A DNA stretch of 64,000 bases from JBFHRE01 sp041746105 (GTDB lineage: Bacteria > Actinomycetota > Acidimicrobiia > Spongiisociales > ZC4RG35): the NCBI GenBank assembly GCA_041746105.1, contig JBGTHP010000010.1, positions 1-64,000 on the forward strand, in the 5' to 3' direction. The position numbers and the translations under genes were made by a program. Below, piece by piece: positions 23,665 to 32,240 of this stretch (its first letter is position 1; each line of letters starts with the position of its first letter). The notes under the pieces were generated by a model. That model made no database searches and was not told where the DNA came from. It saw only the letters and a list, made by a program, of their open reading frames with translations.

Positions 23665-24861
23665 ATGTTGACCGGTGGTAGGGCACTCGTGTTGGTGGCG
23701 TTGTTGGTTTCGGCCTGCGGCCCTGCGATCGCAACGCAGTCTTCGCCGCCGGACTCGGCATCGAAGGTCACGTTGGCCGCCGAATCCATCGTGACCACAA
23801 CCGCTGCGGTCGAATCGACGGTCCCGGCGACCACCACAACAACGGTTCCTCCAACCGCCGAGCTGAGGTTGGAACTCATCGCCACCATCCATGGTGATAT
23901 TGCGCCGAAATCGGTCGTGGCGTCTGGGGCCGGTCTCTTCTTCGCCCAGAACATGATGTATCGCCACACGATCACGGTCTACGACTCGGCCGGGCAACTT
24001 GTTGCCACCATCCCGGACGAAGTCGACCTGGTAGCGCATGGACACTCGGCGGCGGAGGGTGTCTACCGAGGGGCGCCGGTGGAGGCGGCGTTCACATCAG
24101 ACGGTTCGTTCGCATATGTAACGAACTATCAGATGTACGGCCCTGGATACGGGAGCGCCGGTTCTGACGACTGTGGTGACTCCGGCTGGGACGGATCCTT
24201 CGTCTATCGAATAGATACAACAACCCTTCAGATCGACCAGGTGATCGGCGTTGGCGCGGTGCCCAAATATGTCGCGGTGACACCCGACGACTCCAGGGTG
24301 CTCGTCACAAACTGGTGCTCGTTCGACATGAGTGTCATCGACGCAAACCTCGGTAGCGAGGTGGCGCGGGTCGACCTGAGGCGCCATCCGCGGGGAATCG
24401 CGGTGGCGCCGGACGGGTCTGTCGCCTATGTCGCGGTGATGGGAGGGCGCGACATCGCCGTTGTCTCCATGAACGATCTATCCGTCGAGTGGATCGAGGA
24501 TGTCGGCGCCAACCCGCGACATCTCGTGATCAGTCCTGACGGAGCGTTTTTGTATGCGACGCTCAACGGCTCTGGCAGGGTCATCAAGATCGGTACGGCT
24601 TCCCGCGAGGTGGCGGCGGAGGTGACGACAGGCACTGCGCCCAGGAGCATGGCCATCTCTCCGGCGGGAGACTCTCTCTATGTCGTCAACTATGAATCCA
24701 ACTCGGTTTCCAAGGTGCTCACCGCGACGATGGAAGAAGTCCAGGAGCTTGCCACCGGCCACCACCCGATCGGAATCACCTATGACGCCCAAACCGGCCA
24801 CGTCTGGGTCTCGAACTATTCCGGCAGCCTGATGATCTTCGCCGACCGCGCTGTTCCTTAG
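23665..24861 (+). CDS. YncE-like beta-propeller lipoprotein
   Basis: 398 residues. The signal peptide ends in a lipobox (VALLVSACG; Cys18 would be lipidated), followed by a Thr/Pro-rich spacer of about 50 residues and then a seven-bladed YncE/NHL-like propeller (KYVAVTPDDSRVLVTNWCSF, GIAVAPDGSVAYVAVMGGRD, HLVISPDGAFLYATLNGSGR, SMAISPAGDSLYVVNYESNS). It will sit on the outer face of the membrane. A propeller of similar repeat style, but membrane-anchored, is encoded at 21042-22421; the two may be related in role. Its stop codon lies inside a copy of the intergenic repeat. Confidence 0.82.
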   Translation: MLTGGRALVLVALLVSACGPAIATQSSPPDSASKVTLAAESIVTTTAAVESTVPATTTTTVPPTAELRLELIATIHGDIAPKSVVASGAGLFFAQNMMYRHTITVYDSAGQLVATIPDEVDLVAHGHSAAEGVYRGAPVEAAFTSDGSFAYVTNYQMYGPGYGSAGSDDCGDSGWDGSFVYRIDTTTLQIDQVIGVGAVPKYVAVTPDDSRVLVTNWCSFDMSVIDANLGSEVARVDLRRHPRGIAVAPDGSVAYVAVMGGRDIAVVSMNDLSVEWIEDVGANPRHLVISPDGAFLYATLNGSGRVIKIGTASREVAAEVTTGTAPRSMAISPAGDSLYVVNYESNSVSKVLTATMEEVQELATGHHPIGITYDAQTGHVWVSNYSGSLMIFADRAVP

Positions 24862-25100
24862 GCTCTGCGCCCCGAATACGGACAAAATCGCCGAAAGTTC
24901 GCGGCGGGACTCATATTTGGCCGCCCTGCCCGCCATTCAGACCCCGGGTTCTGCTTCGGGGACCGCCAATAGAGCCCTGGCGGTCGCGCCCCCTCTTCTG
25001 CCGTCGCAAACCGGATCGCCCACGTACCGGTGGTGACCGGTCACTTCGGGCCGAACGTTCGGAGATTCGCCCCGAATACGGGGTCTAGAGCCTAAGGAAC
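24853..25100. repeat. Intergenic repeat element flanked by 14-bp inverted repeats
   Basis: The convergent gap is bounded by a perfect inverted repeat, GTTCCTTAGGCTCT at 24853-24866 and its complement at 25087-25100. A 13-base direct repeat GCCCCGAATACGG occurs at 24869-24881 and 25069-25081, the second able to form a CCCCG/CGGGG hairpin. Between them is an 8-bp stem with a 9-base loop (GACCGCCA/TGGCGGTC, 24961-24985), terminator-like but without a T-run, and the palindrome CCGAACGTTCGG near 25051-25062. The first 47 bases recur at 29058-29104. The element contains no gene and probably ends transcription from both sides. Confidence 0.55.
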
Positions 25101-25112
25101 GTTCGAGGACGA

Positions 25113-25970
25113 TCAGGTGTAGCCGTAGAAGCCTTGGCCGGTCTTTTTGCCGAGGAGGCCTGCTTCGACCATCCGGGTCAGGAGCGGGGGAGAGGCGTAG
25201 AGCGGTTCTTTGTATTCGTCGAACAAGACGTCTGCCACCAGTTTCATCGTGTCGAGACCGATGAAATCGCAGAGTGTGAGCGGCCCCATCGGGTGGTTGG
25301 CGCCGAGTTTCATCCCGGTGTCGATGTCCTCTTTGGTCGCCACTCCGTTCTCGTACATGCGGATGGCGGCCAGCAGGAACGGCACGAGCAGCATGTTTAC
25401 CACGAACCCTCCGCGGTCCTTGGCGCGGATCACGGTCTTGCCCAACACATCGGTTGCGTAGGCCTCGGCACGCTGTTCCACATCGTCTGACGATTGCACC
25501 GTCGTCACCAGTTCCATCAATGCCATGACCGGTACCGGGTTGAAGAAGTGCATGCCGACCACGCGATCAGGGCGGGTGGTGGCGGCTGCGAGTCTCGTGA
25601 TCGGGATGGAGGAGGTGTTGGAGGCCAGAATCGCCCGGGGATCGTCGACGGCGCGATCCAGTTCCCGGAAGATGTCTAGCTTGAGTCCCTCATCCTCGGT
25701 CACGGCCTCGATCACCAACTGCCGACCCTTCATCTCGGACAGATCTGTGCAGTAAGAGATCCGACCCAAGGCGGCGTCACGCTCGGCCTCCTCCATCTTG
25801 CCCCGATCTACCGCCTTGTCGAGTGAGCCGACCAGACGCGCTCTCGACCTTTCGGCCAGGTCCGGGCTCATCTCCATGATCAAGACGTCGGTTCCGGCCT
25901 TGGCGGCGACTTCGGCGATCCCGGCGCCCATCTGGCCGCCTCCTACGATCCCGACACGCTCGATACTCAC
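25113..25970 (-). CDS. 3-hydroxyacyl-CoA (3-hydroxybutyryl-CoA) dehydrogenase
   Basis: 285 residues, the full length of the short bacterial enzyme. Rossmann motif GIVGGGQMGAGIAEVAAKAG at the N-terminus binds NAD(P); ILASNTSSIPITRLA holds the active-site Ser/Asn segment, and GMHFFNPVPVMALMELV the catalytic His with its partner Glu. The C-terminal helical domain (GFVVNMLLVPFLLAAIRMYE; GANHPMGPLTLCDFIGLD) completes the dimer. It interconverts acetoacetyl-CoA and 3-hydroxybutyryl-CoA in beta-oxidation or butanoate metabolism. GTG 25970 follows AGGAGG closely and overlaps the stop of the ABC transporter gene by 4 bases, an unexpected partner. Confidence 0.93.
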   Translation of the reverse strand: MSIERVGIVGGGQMGAGIAEVAAKAGTDVLIMEMSPDLAERSRARLVGSLDKAVDRGKMEEAERDAALGRISYCTDLSEMKGRQLVIEAVTEDEGLKLDIFRELDRAVDDPRAILASNTSSIPITRLAAATTRPDRVVGMHFFNPVPVMALMELVTTVQSSDDVEQRAEAYATDVLGKTVIRAKDRGGFVVNMLLVPFLLAAIRMYENGVATKEDIDTGMKLGANHPMGPLTLCDFIGLDTMKLVADVLFDEYKEPLYASPPLLTRMVEAGLLGKKTGQGFYGYT

Positions 25971-27778
25971 ATTTCCTCCTCGGCTGTTTGGGGAATCTTG
26001 GCAGCTGAGTCGGTCCGGGTTGCGATCCCTGTCTGGACGTTCCAGAGGCCGGTGTAGATCCCCGCCGCCGCAACGAGTTCGTCATGAGTCCCCGCCTCGA
26101 CGACCTTGCCCTGGTCGAGGACGTAGATGCGATCGGCGTTGCGAACGGTAGAAAGCCGGTGTGCGATCACCAGGATTGTCCGCTGATGTGCCACCCGCTG
26201 GACGCTTCGCTGGATCGCGGCTTCTGTCTCGTTGTCGACGGCGGAGGTTGCTTCATCGAGGACCAGGATCGGCGAGCGGGTGAGCAATGCTCTGGCAATC
26301 GAAATTCTCTGTCTCTGTCCGCCCGACAGCTTCTGACCGCGTTCGCCGACCACGGTCTCGTATCCGTCGGCGAGTTCCTCGATGAAGTCGTGTGCCTCCG
26401 CCGCCTTGGCAGCGGCGATGATGTCATCAAACGACGCATCGGGCCGTCCATAGGCGACGTTCTCTTTCACGGTCCCGTGGAACAAAAAGACATCCTGGCT
26501 GACGAGACCGATGGCGGACCGAAGATCGTTGAGGTCCAGCTTTCGCAGATCATTGCCATCCAGTTGGATGTGGCCACCCGAGGGGTCGGCGAACCTCAAC
26601 AGCAGCTTGATCAGTGTCGTTTTTCCCGACCCTGTTGCTCCCACCACCGCCACGGTCTCCCCGGCGGGTATCGAGATGGTGACCCCGTTGAGGACCGCCG
26701 GTCCGGTTTGGTAGGAGAACGTGACGTCAAAAAACTCGACATGACCCTTTGGCGTTATTAGTTCGATCGGCCCGCTCTGGATTTTTGACTTCGTGTCTAG
26801 AAGATCCAGGATGCGGGTGGTCGAAGCCATGGCGCGTTGGTAGAGGTCGAGGGTCTCGCCCAGCGCCGTCAACGGCCACAACAGCCTCTGGGTCAAAAAA
26901 ACCAGGACGGAGAACGCGGCCACTTCGAGGCTGCCTTCAATCGTTCGGAATCCTCCGTATATAAGAGTGGCGAGAAATCCGGCGAGGATGAAGACCCTGA
27001 TTCCCGGAGTGAAGCCGGCAGACAGGCGGATCGCCCATCGGTTGAGCACTCGATAACGATCCGATTCTTCGGCGAGTCGAGCGGCTTCGCGCTCCTCGCC
27101 GGTGAAGGCCTTGATGGTCGCGACCCCGCCGAGCGCGTTCGAGAGGTGTGACGCAAGATTGCCCGCCTGATCTCTCACCGCCGCATAACGGGGTGTCATC
27201 CGTTTGGTGAAGGCGATCGAGCCCCAAATGATGAGGGGTATCGGGATGACGGCCAGCAAAGCAACCGACGGAGCAAGGATGAAAAAGACGACGGCCACGC
27301 CAAGCACGGCTGTAAGTGTCTGGATCAGATCATTGGCGCCCCCGTCCAGAAATCGTTCGAGTTGGTTGACGTCGTCGTTGATTATGGCCATCAAACCGCC
27401 GGTCGAGGTGTCCTCGAAATAGGCAAGGTCGAGCCCTTGGACGTGGTGATAGGTCTCGACCCTGAGTTCGTGCTGGACGGTCTGGGCAAGGTTTCTCCAC
27501 ACCAATTCGTATGCGTACTCGAACGCCGATTCGAGGATCCAAACAACAAACGTCAACGCGGCCAGCACCAGGATCTGGTTGCGCACGTCGACCACCCCAA
27601 ATCCGGCAAGCCACGAGTTTTCGCGCCGGACGACCACATCGACCGCACCACCGATCAGGATCTCTGGCGCGATGTCCAGGATCTTGTTGGTGACCGAATA
27701 AAACGAGGCCAGCCACACCCGCCCCCGATGGCGGCCGGCATAGTGGCTCAATCTGGACAGCGGACCGGAGTTCTCCAT
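25967..27778 (-). CDS. ABC exporter, fused membrane and ATPase domains
   Basis: 603 residues. The first 320 are a six-helix type-1 exporter domain; the rest is the ATPase with Walker A GATGSGKTT, Q-loop VSQDVFLF, signature LSGGQRQR, Walker B ILVLDEATSAVD and the switch His (VIAHRLSTV). Half-transporters of this kind export lipids, peptides or drugs as homodimers; there is no partner half-gene here, so a homodimer is expected. It lies directly upstream of, and overlaps, the hydroxyacyl-CoA dehydrogenase gene. Substrate unknown. Confidence 0.92.
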   Translation of the reverse strand: MENSGPLSRLSHYAGRHRGRVWLASFYSVTNKILDIAPEILIGGAVDVVVRRENSWLAGFGVVDVRNQILVLAALTFVVWILESAFEYAYELVWRNLAQTVQHELRVETYHHVQGLDLAYFEDTSTGGLMAIINDDVNQLERFLDGGANDLIQTLTAVLGVAVVFFILAPSVALLAVIPIPLIIWGSIAFTKRMTPRYAAVRDQAGNLASHLSNALGGVATIKAFTGEEREAARLAEESDRYRVLNRWAIRLSAGFTPGIRVFILAGFLATLIYGGFRTIEGSLEVAAFSVLVFLTQRLLWPLTALGETLDLYQRAMASTTRILDLLDTKSKIQSGPIELITPKGHVEFFDVTFSYQTGPAVLNGVTISIPAGETVAVVGATGSGKTTLIKLLLRFADPSGGHIQLDGNDLRKLDLNDLRSAIGLVSQDVFLFHGTVKENVAYGRPDASFDDIIAAAKAAEAHDFIEELADGYETVVGERGQKLSGGQRQRISIARALLTRSPILVLDEATSAVDNETEAAIQRSVQRVAHQRTILVIAHRLSTVRNADRIYVLDQGKVVEAGTHDELVAAAGIYTGLWNVQTGIATRTDSAAKIPQTAEEEM

Positions 27779-27799
27779 CGGTTTTACGATAGAAGCCGA

Positions 27800-28204
27800 T
27801 CAGCGAGGGTCGAGCAGACGAAGTAGAGCTAGCCCGTAGGCGTCCTCGGCGGTCTCGGCGGACGTCGTCTGGTGCTCCCCCTCGATCACGAGTATGCAAT
27901 GAAACCCTTGCGTAGCCCGGTCGAGATGGATGAAGGCAGGCCCCAAACGCGATCGCAATTGTGTTTCAGAAGGCATCCAAACCACCTCCTGGCTGAGGAT
28001 GTAGTCGAGTGACCATTCCACCGACCCATTGAAGGTGATCGCCCCAATGCCATCGACGAATTCTGTGACCTCGGTGGAGAGATCGGAGATGATGAAGTGG
28101 CGATCGTCGAGGTTGCGATCCGGGATGTGGAACGCGTCGCCGAGCTGCGGCTCCCAGACCAGCCCGGCTGTGCGCAATTGGATCGCAAGTTCGATGGACA
28201 GCAC
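27800..28204 (-). CDS. Conserved actinobacterial protein of unknown function
   Basis: 134 residues without membrane segments. Landmarks are SIELAIQLRTAGLVWEPQLG, AFHIPDRNLDDRHFIISDLS and AITFNGSVEWSLDYILSQEV, ending in an alpha-helical AEDAYGLALLRLL. Proteins of this pattern are common in actinobacterial genomes, sometimes labelled pilus-assembly CpaE without support in the sequence: there is no P-loop here. GTG 28204. It follows a tiny membrane protein gene by 24 bases and precedes the ABC exporter by 21, all on the same strand. Confidence 0.6.
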   Translation of the reverse strand: MLSIELAIQLRTAGLVWEPQLGDAFHIPDRNLDDRHFIISDLSTEVTEFVDGIGAITFNGSVEWSLDYILSQEVVWMPSETQLRSRLGPAFIHLDRATQGFHCILVIEGEHQTTSAETAEDAYGLALLRLLDPR

Positions 28205-28228
28205 CCGGCGGAGCCTACCCAGCTCCTC

Positions 28229-28387
28229 TCAGCGCCTCTCGAACTGATCGCTGATGAGGGCAAACCTGTCGTCGATTTCGTCGATGTCGGCCGGGTGGAA
28301 CAGGTGTTCGTCTCCGTTTCCCCACTCGACCAGGAATCTGGCAATGACGGGCGCAAGTGCCACGATTGTCATCGTCAGATAGAACAT
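28229..28387 (-). CDS. Small membrane protein, 52 residues
   Basis: A 52-residue frame that starts MFYLTMTIVALAPVIARFLV, a good membrane segment, and ends with an acidic amphipathic helix (HPADIDEIDDRFALISDQ, then FERR). Codon use is like that of its neighbours and the strand matches the downstream gene, which begins 24 bases after its stop. Ribosome site is weak. It is too short to assign; a one-helix regulator or assembly partner of the 134-residue protein is possible. Confidence 0.5.
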   Translation of the reverse strand: MFYLTMTIVALAPVIARFLVEWGNGDEHLFHPADIDEIDDRFALISDQFERR

Positions 28388-28461
28388 GTCGCATTATCGT
28401 CGCAACTCCCGACGAGATTGAGGGGGGAATTTCGCGCTGTTGTTTCCGGTTTGCCATTCAC

Positions 28462-29013
28462 GTGTCTCCGTCGTCAGATCTCAGGGTGGTTGGTTTTGCC
28501 GGTTCTTTGAGAAGAACCTCCTACAACCGCGCTCTGCTGCGAGCGGCCGTCGAACTCGTCCCGGATGGGATGATCATCGACGTCATCGATCTTGCGGGAG
28601 TGCCCTTCTACAACGGTGACATCGAATCGGATGGTTTGCCGGACGAGGTGGCGTTCTTGCGCGACCAGATCGCGGTCGCAGACGGATTGCTGATTGTCAG
28701 CCCCGAATACAACGGGGGACCGTCCGCCATCACCAAAAACGCGATCGATTGGGGGTCTCGGGCCCCGTCGGCGCCGTTGGCCGGAAAACCGGTTGCTCTG
28801 GCAGGGGTTGGAGGGCGGTTCGGCACCGTGCGTGCCCAATCGCATCTCCGGGACAACCTGTTGCACACTCATTCGATCGTTCTGAACCGCACGCTCGCAT
28901 TGACCAGGGACGGTTTGTTCGATGCCAAGATGAATCTGGCTGACGAAGCGGCCCGCGATCGGGTGAGGCGCCATCTGTCGCACTTCGCCGATTGGATGGT
29001 TCGCTTTCGTTGA
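28462..29013 (+). CDS. NADPH-dependent FMN reductase family protein
   Basis: 183 residues of the flavodoxin-like FMN_red family. VVGFAGSLRRTSYNRALLR holds the phosphate-binding loop for FMN, and LLIVSPEYNGGPSAITKNAI followed by DW is the classical flavin-contact loop. Such enzymes reduce flavins, quinones, azo dyes or chromate using NADPH. The frame is open upstream to 28357 but the family's first strand begins just after GTG 28462, so I use that. It is divergent from the small membrane-protein gene. Confidence 0.85.
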   Translation: MSPSSDLRVVGFAGSLRRTSYNRALLRAAVELVPDGMIIDVIDLAGVPFYNGDIESDGLPDEVAFLRDQIAVADGLLIVSPEYNGGPSAITKNAIDWGSRAPSAPLAGKPVALAGVGGRFGTVRAQSHLRDNLLHTHSIVLNRTLALTRDGLFDAKMNLADEAARDRVRRHLSHFADWMVRFR

Positions 29014-29057
29014 ACCTCGGTGGGCGACACACCGCTCCCGGTCGGCGGTTCACCGAG

Positions 29058-29104
29058 CCTTAGGCTGTGGTGCTCATATACGGGGCCTATCGCCGAAAGT
29101 TCGC
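29058..29104. repeat. Second copy of the intergenic repeat
   Basis: 47 bases that align without gaps to 24856-24902. Both begin CCTTAGGCT and end ATCGCCGAAAGTTCGC, with a shared TACGG core; the rest differs. The copy lies 44 bases after the FMN reductase stop, again between convergent genes, so the element seems tied to gene ends. Confidence 0.5.
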
Positions 29105-29157
29105 CGATCGGATCTCTCGCTTCTGTTGACCGTCGAGGCCGGAATGCTCCATGCCGA

Positions 29158-30054
29158 TCAATTGCCGTTCGACGAGAAGTGCATCCAGTCCTTCAGCGAC
29201 CTCCAGTAGCCTCCCCAAGGCCAACCGATGTCGGCGAACGCCTGGACCACTACATCATCTGGTGCGATCATCCCCGGCCTGAAGTTGGACCGATCGACAT
29301 ATGCCGTCGCCAACTCGGGAAGCACCACATCCTTCTTGAGGTAGGGGTTATGGAAGGGATTGATGTCGATCGCCAGGCCGTAGGCGTGCTGGGACCATGA
29401 GGTGCCACCGGTCGCCTCGCGACATTCGAAGACGGAGGTCACGTTGCTGTCCCCGGTCGGCGGCGCGTCGAGCTCGTCCATTCGGATGATTCGCATCTCC
29501 TCGATCGGAAAACGGGCGTTGAACAAGCGCTCGAAAACGCCGACTATGTCCTCGGCGATCGCGGCATTCAACAGCAGATCGCCTGTGTGCGCCTTTTGGT
29601 CGAATCCCCAGAAGGTGACGGTGACATATCGGAGTTGGGCGAGGGTCACAGGACATTCCTCCCGCCAGGTGGAGCGCGCCACGACGGAGTCGGGGACCGG
29701 TTCGATCGTCGCCCGGAACTCGAGACCGACCGGCGGTGGGAGGTGATCGGGCGTCACAAAACGTCGATCGATCATCTCGGCCGGAGTGGGCTGGATCTCG
29801 CCGAACCCGTCCGGTCGGAGCGGGAGCACCCGCAGACCCAACCAGTCAGGTGCGAGGGTTACACCCGCGGGAAGTGCTTCCGTTGTGGTCGTTGTCGCCG
29901 GTGTCGTCGTTGCCGGCGTCGTGGTGACCGGGGATGGCACCGTGATGGTGGTGGGAGTGCTGCCGGGGATGGTGGGTGCGGTGGTGGTCGACGGGGAACC
30001 CGCCGCAGATGAGCATGCCGTCAGCAGCACCATCACAACGATCGACCTACGCAT
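29158..30054 (-). CDS. M15-family peptidase lipoprotein
   Basis: 298 residues. The signal peptide MRRSIVVMVLLTACSS ends in a lipobox (LLTAC). A Thr/Pro-rich spacer of about 45 residues follows, then an M15 zinc-peptidase-like domain with GTSWSQHAYGLAIDINPFHN (SxHxxGxAxD) and GGYWRSLKDWMHFSS (final His ligand). It should cut or bind peptidoglycan outside the membrane. It is a second M15-type protein, distinct from the one at 19864-21033, with a longer spacer. I use ATG 30054, which gives a clean signal peptide; TTG 30060 is 2 codons upstream. Confidence 0.82.
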   Translation of the reverse strand: MRRSIVVMVLLTACSSAAGSPSTTTAPTIPGSTPTTITVPSPVTTTPATTTPATTTTTEALPAGVTLAPDWLGLRVLPLRPDGFGEIQPTPAEMIDRRFVTPDHLPPPVGLEFRATIEPVPDSVVARSTWREECPVTLAQLRYVTVTFWGFDQKAHTGDLLLNAAIAEDIVGVFERLFNARFPIEEMRIIRMDELDAPPTGDSNVTSVFECREATGGTSWSQHAYGLAIDINPFHNPYLKKDVVLPELATAYVDRSNFRPGMIAPDDVVVQAFADIGWPWGGYWRSLKDWMHFSSNGN

Positions 30055-30103
30055 CGACAACAGGGTACCCGTGGCGTGCTGGTGAAATTGAGTGCCGCCT
30101 CGC

Positions 30104-30694
30104 TCAGTCGGGCGTGACCCCGATTCCCGTGAGCGTGAACCCGACTACTTCGCGGGCCAGTTGGTGGCGATCGAGCGGGCCATCCGACCGGTACCACCGC
30201 TCCACCGAATTGAGGATCGATAGAAGAAAGATCGAAGCGAGTTTGGCGTCTACCTCGGACCGGATCGACCCGTCGCCAATGCCCAGGTCGATCGCCGCCC
30301 TGAATCTGGCCTCGTAGTTGTCGCGGCGGGCAATGATCCGGCGCCGGTGGGCTTCGTCGAGAGCGTGGGCCTCGTTCAGGTAGGTCCTGGCTGCCGCCAC
30401 ATGTTCCAAAACGACATCGAGGTGGCCCGCAACCAGGGCTCGCAGCTGGTCGACCCCGGTGGCGCCAACCGATTGGGCCTGGGTGGCCGAGGCGTCGAAG
30501 AGATCTGCGCCTCGGTCGATCACCTCAACCAGTAGATCCTCTTTGGAGCTGATGTGTGAATAGAGAGATGACCCGTGGAGCCCTAGTTCCCTTCCCAGAT
30601 CGCGCATCGACGTTCCGTGGTATCCACGCTCTGCGAACAAGCGTTCTGCGGCCGAGATCACGTCCAGCCTGCTGTTGCGGGTTTCTGTCGTCAT
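30104..30694 (-). CDS. paaR: TetR-family repressor of the paa operon
   Basis: 196 residues. The N-terminal helix-turn-helix is AAERLFAERGYHGTSMRDLG followed by RELGLHGSSLYSHISSKEDL; the rest is a helical ligand domain. It is the last gene of paaABCDE, overlapping paaE by an ATGA. In Thermus thermophilus and many actinobacteria the TetR-type PaaR represses paa genes by binding CNAACGNNCGTTNG and is released by phenylacetyl-CoA. Exactly that site lies before paaA here (34311-34324), so this protein should close the feedback loop. The symbol is by context and site match. Confidence 0.8.
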   Translation of the reverse strand: MTTETRNSRLDVISAAERLFAERGYHGTSMRDLGRELGLHGSSLYSHISSKEDLLVEVIDRGADLFDASATQAQSVGATGVDQLRALVAGHLDVVLEHVAAARTYLNEAHALDEAHRRRIIARRDNYEARFRAAIDLGIGDGSIRSEVDAKLASIFLLSILNSVERWYRSDGPLDRHQLAREVVGFTLTGIGVTPD

Positions 30695-31761
30695 CGCTTG
30701 TCGAAATCGACTACCACCGCGTCCGTGAGGGGGTGCGCCTGGCAGGTGAGAATGAATCCGCGGTCGAGGTCTTCCTCGACCAGCGCCCAGTTCTTGGCCA
30801 TCTCCACCTCGCCTTCAACGAGATGTGCCTTGCACGAGGCGCACATGCCGCCTTTGCACGAAAAGGGAAGATCGGGGCGGACTCCGAGCGCGGCGTCGAG
30901 GATGGACGTGTCAGGCCGCATTCTGGTGGTGGTGGATCGGCCGGAAACGGTGATCGTGAGGCCAACCGTTCCTGGTTCATCTGGTGGAGGCGGAGCGATC
31001 GCGGTGGGTGGACCGGCGAAGAACAACTCGTCGTGGATCATTCCTCCGCTGACGCCTAGTTCCGAGAGTGCTTTCCTGGCACCTTCCACCATCTCGAATG
31101 GTCCGCACAAATACCACCCGGCTACGTCGCCGATGTTGATCAGCGAGTCGGCCAATTGGCGGATTCGTTCTTCGTCGATCCGGCCGGTGGTCAGATCGAG
31201 ACCGGTGTCTTCGCGGCTCAAGACGTAGATCAGATGCAGCCGGGTTGGATATCGATCCTTGAGTCCCTCCAGTTCGTCGAGAAACATCGTGTGACGGGCA
31301 TCCCGGTTTCCGTAGACCACGGTCCAGCGAGTCCCCGGCGCTGCTTGCAGCGTGGTGGACACAAGTGACAGCACCGGGGTGATCCCGCTCCCGGCAACGA
31401 CTGCGACTCGATGGGAGGTGTCGGCTGAGTCGGGGACGATCGTGAAGTCTCCCGTGGGAGGAAGGACTTCGATCACGTCGCCGGTCCGCAGGCGCTCCGT
31501 CGCGTATGTAGAGAAGGCTCCGCCATCCAATCGTTTGATGCCTACTCGCAGCTTCGCCGTCGATGCGTTCTCGCATATCGAATAGGACCGTCGCACATCT
31601 TCGCCATCGATCATCAGACGCATGGTCAGGTGCTGGCCCGGAAGGTAATCGAAGGTGCCATCGGTGACGTGGCCGGCATCGAGCGAAACGACAACCGAAT
31701 CTTCTGTGAGCGGGTCGATCTCGGTCACCGTCAGCTTGTGGAATTGGTGGGGAGCACTCAA
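30691..31761 (-). CDS. paaE: Phenylacetyl-CoA epoxidase reductase subunit
   Basis: 356 residues. FAD-binding ferredoxin-reductase domain (VRRSYSICEN for FAD, AVVAGSGITPVLSLVSTTLQ for NAD(P)H) followed by a plant-type 2Fe-2S domain with CKGGMCASC (C-x4-C-x2-C) and a fourth Cys in ILTCQAHP. It passes electrons from NADPH to the diiron PaaA. Overlaps paaD and the TetR gene by 4 bases each. Confidence 0.95.
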   Translation of the reverse strand: MSAPHQFHKLTVTEIDPLTEDSVVVSLDAGHVTDGTFDYLPGQHLTMRLMIDGEDVRRSYSICENASTAKLRVGIKRLDGGAFSTYATERLRTGDVIEVLPPTGDFTIVPDSADTSHRVAVVAGSGITPVLSLVSTTLQAAPGTRWTVVYGNRDARHTMFLDELEGLKDRYPTRLHLIYVLSREDTGLDLTTGRIDEERIRQLADSLINIGDVAGWYLCGPFEMVEGARKALSELGVSGGMIHDELFFAGPPTAIAPPPPDEPGTVGLTITVSGRSTTTRMRPDTSILDAALGVRPDLPFSCKGGMCASCKAHLVEGEVEMAKNWALVEEDLDRGFILTCQAHPLTDAVVVDFDKR

Positions 31762-32240
31762 GGTTCGAGTACCTTGAATCGATCAAACGGCTCGAGGCAC
31801 GTTTCGCAAACCATCAGTGCTTTGCAGGCAGTGGAACCGAACTCACTTGTGACTTTGACGGTGCTCGAAGCGCACCTCGGGCACAACACCGGGCCTGGGT
31901 CATCGGAGGGCGGAGGTGGGGCGATCCCGAACTGCGAGAGGGCCTGCCTGCCTCGGTCGGACATCCAGTCCGTGTTCCAGGCTTCGTCAAAAACCGTTCG
32001 AACCGAGACCTCTGCAAAACCGGCGCCGAGCACTTGTGTCTCTATGTCGGACTTGATCGCCGCCATCGCCGGACAACCGCTGTATGTGGGAGTGATGTCG
32101 ACCTCGGCCGTGGTTCCGCTGACTCGAACGCCCCGGACGATGCCAAGGTCGCCAACGGTGAGCACCGGGATCTCGGGATCGAGCACGTTCTCCAGGGTCT
32201 CCCAAACCAGGTCCACTGACAGATCGTGAGAGTTCACCAT
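31758..32240 (-). CDS. paaD: Phenylacetate-degradation Fe-S assembly protein PaaD
   Basis: 160 residues. An N-terminal MIP18/SufT-like domain (LENVLDPEIPVLTVGDLGIV, YSGCPAMAAI) is followed by a C-terminal zinc ribbon with CPRC and CETC pairs. PaaD helps mature the iron centre of the epoxidase. ATG 32240 overlaps the paaC stop by 7 bases; ATG 32270 upstream would give ten extra residues. Confidence 0.93.
   Translation of the reverse strand: MVNSHDLSVDLVWETLENVLDPEIPVLTVGDLGIVRGVRVSGTTAEVDITPTYSGCPAMAAIKSDIETQVLGAGFAEVSVRTVFDEAWNTDWMSDRGRQALSQFGIAPPPPSDDPGPVLCPRCASSTVKVTSEFGSTACKALMVCETCLEPFDRFKVLEP

Noticed and set aside
27800..28204. Annotating the 134-residue protein as CpaE pilus assembly ATPase
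   Set aside because: It has no P-loop or receiver domain.
28205..28457. 80-residue minus-strand frame beginning near 28457
   Set aside because: Basic, low-complexity product; the 52-residue frame at 28229-28387 in another register is more protein-like.
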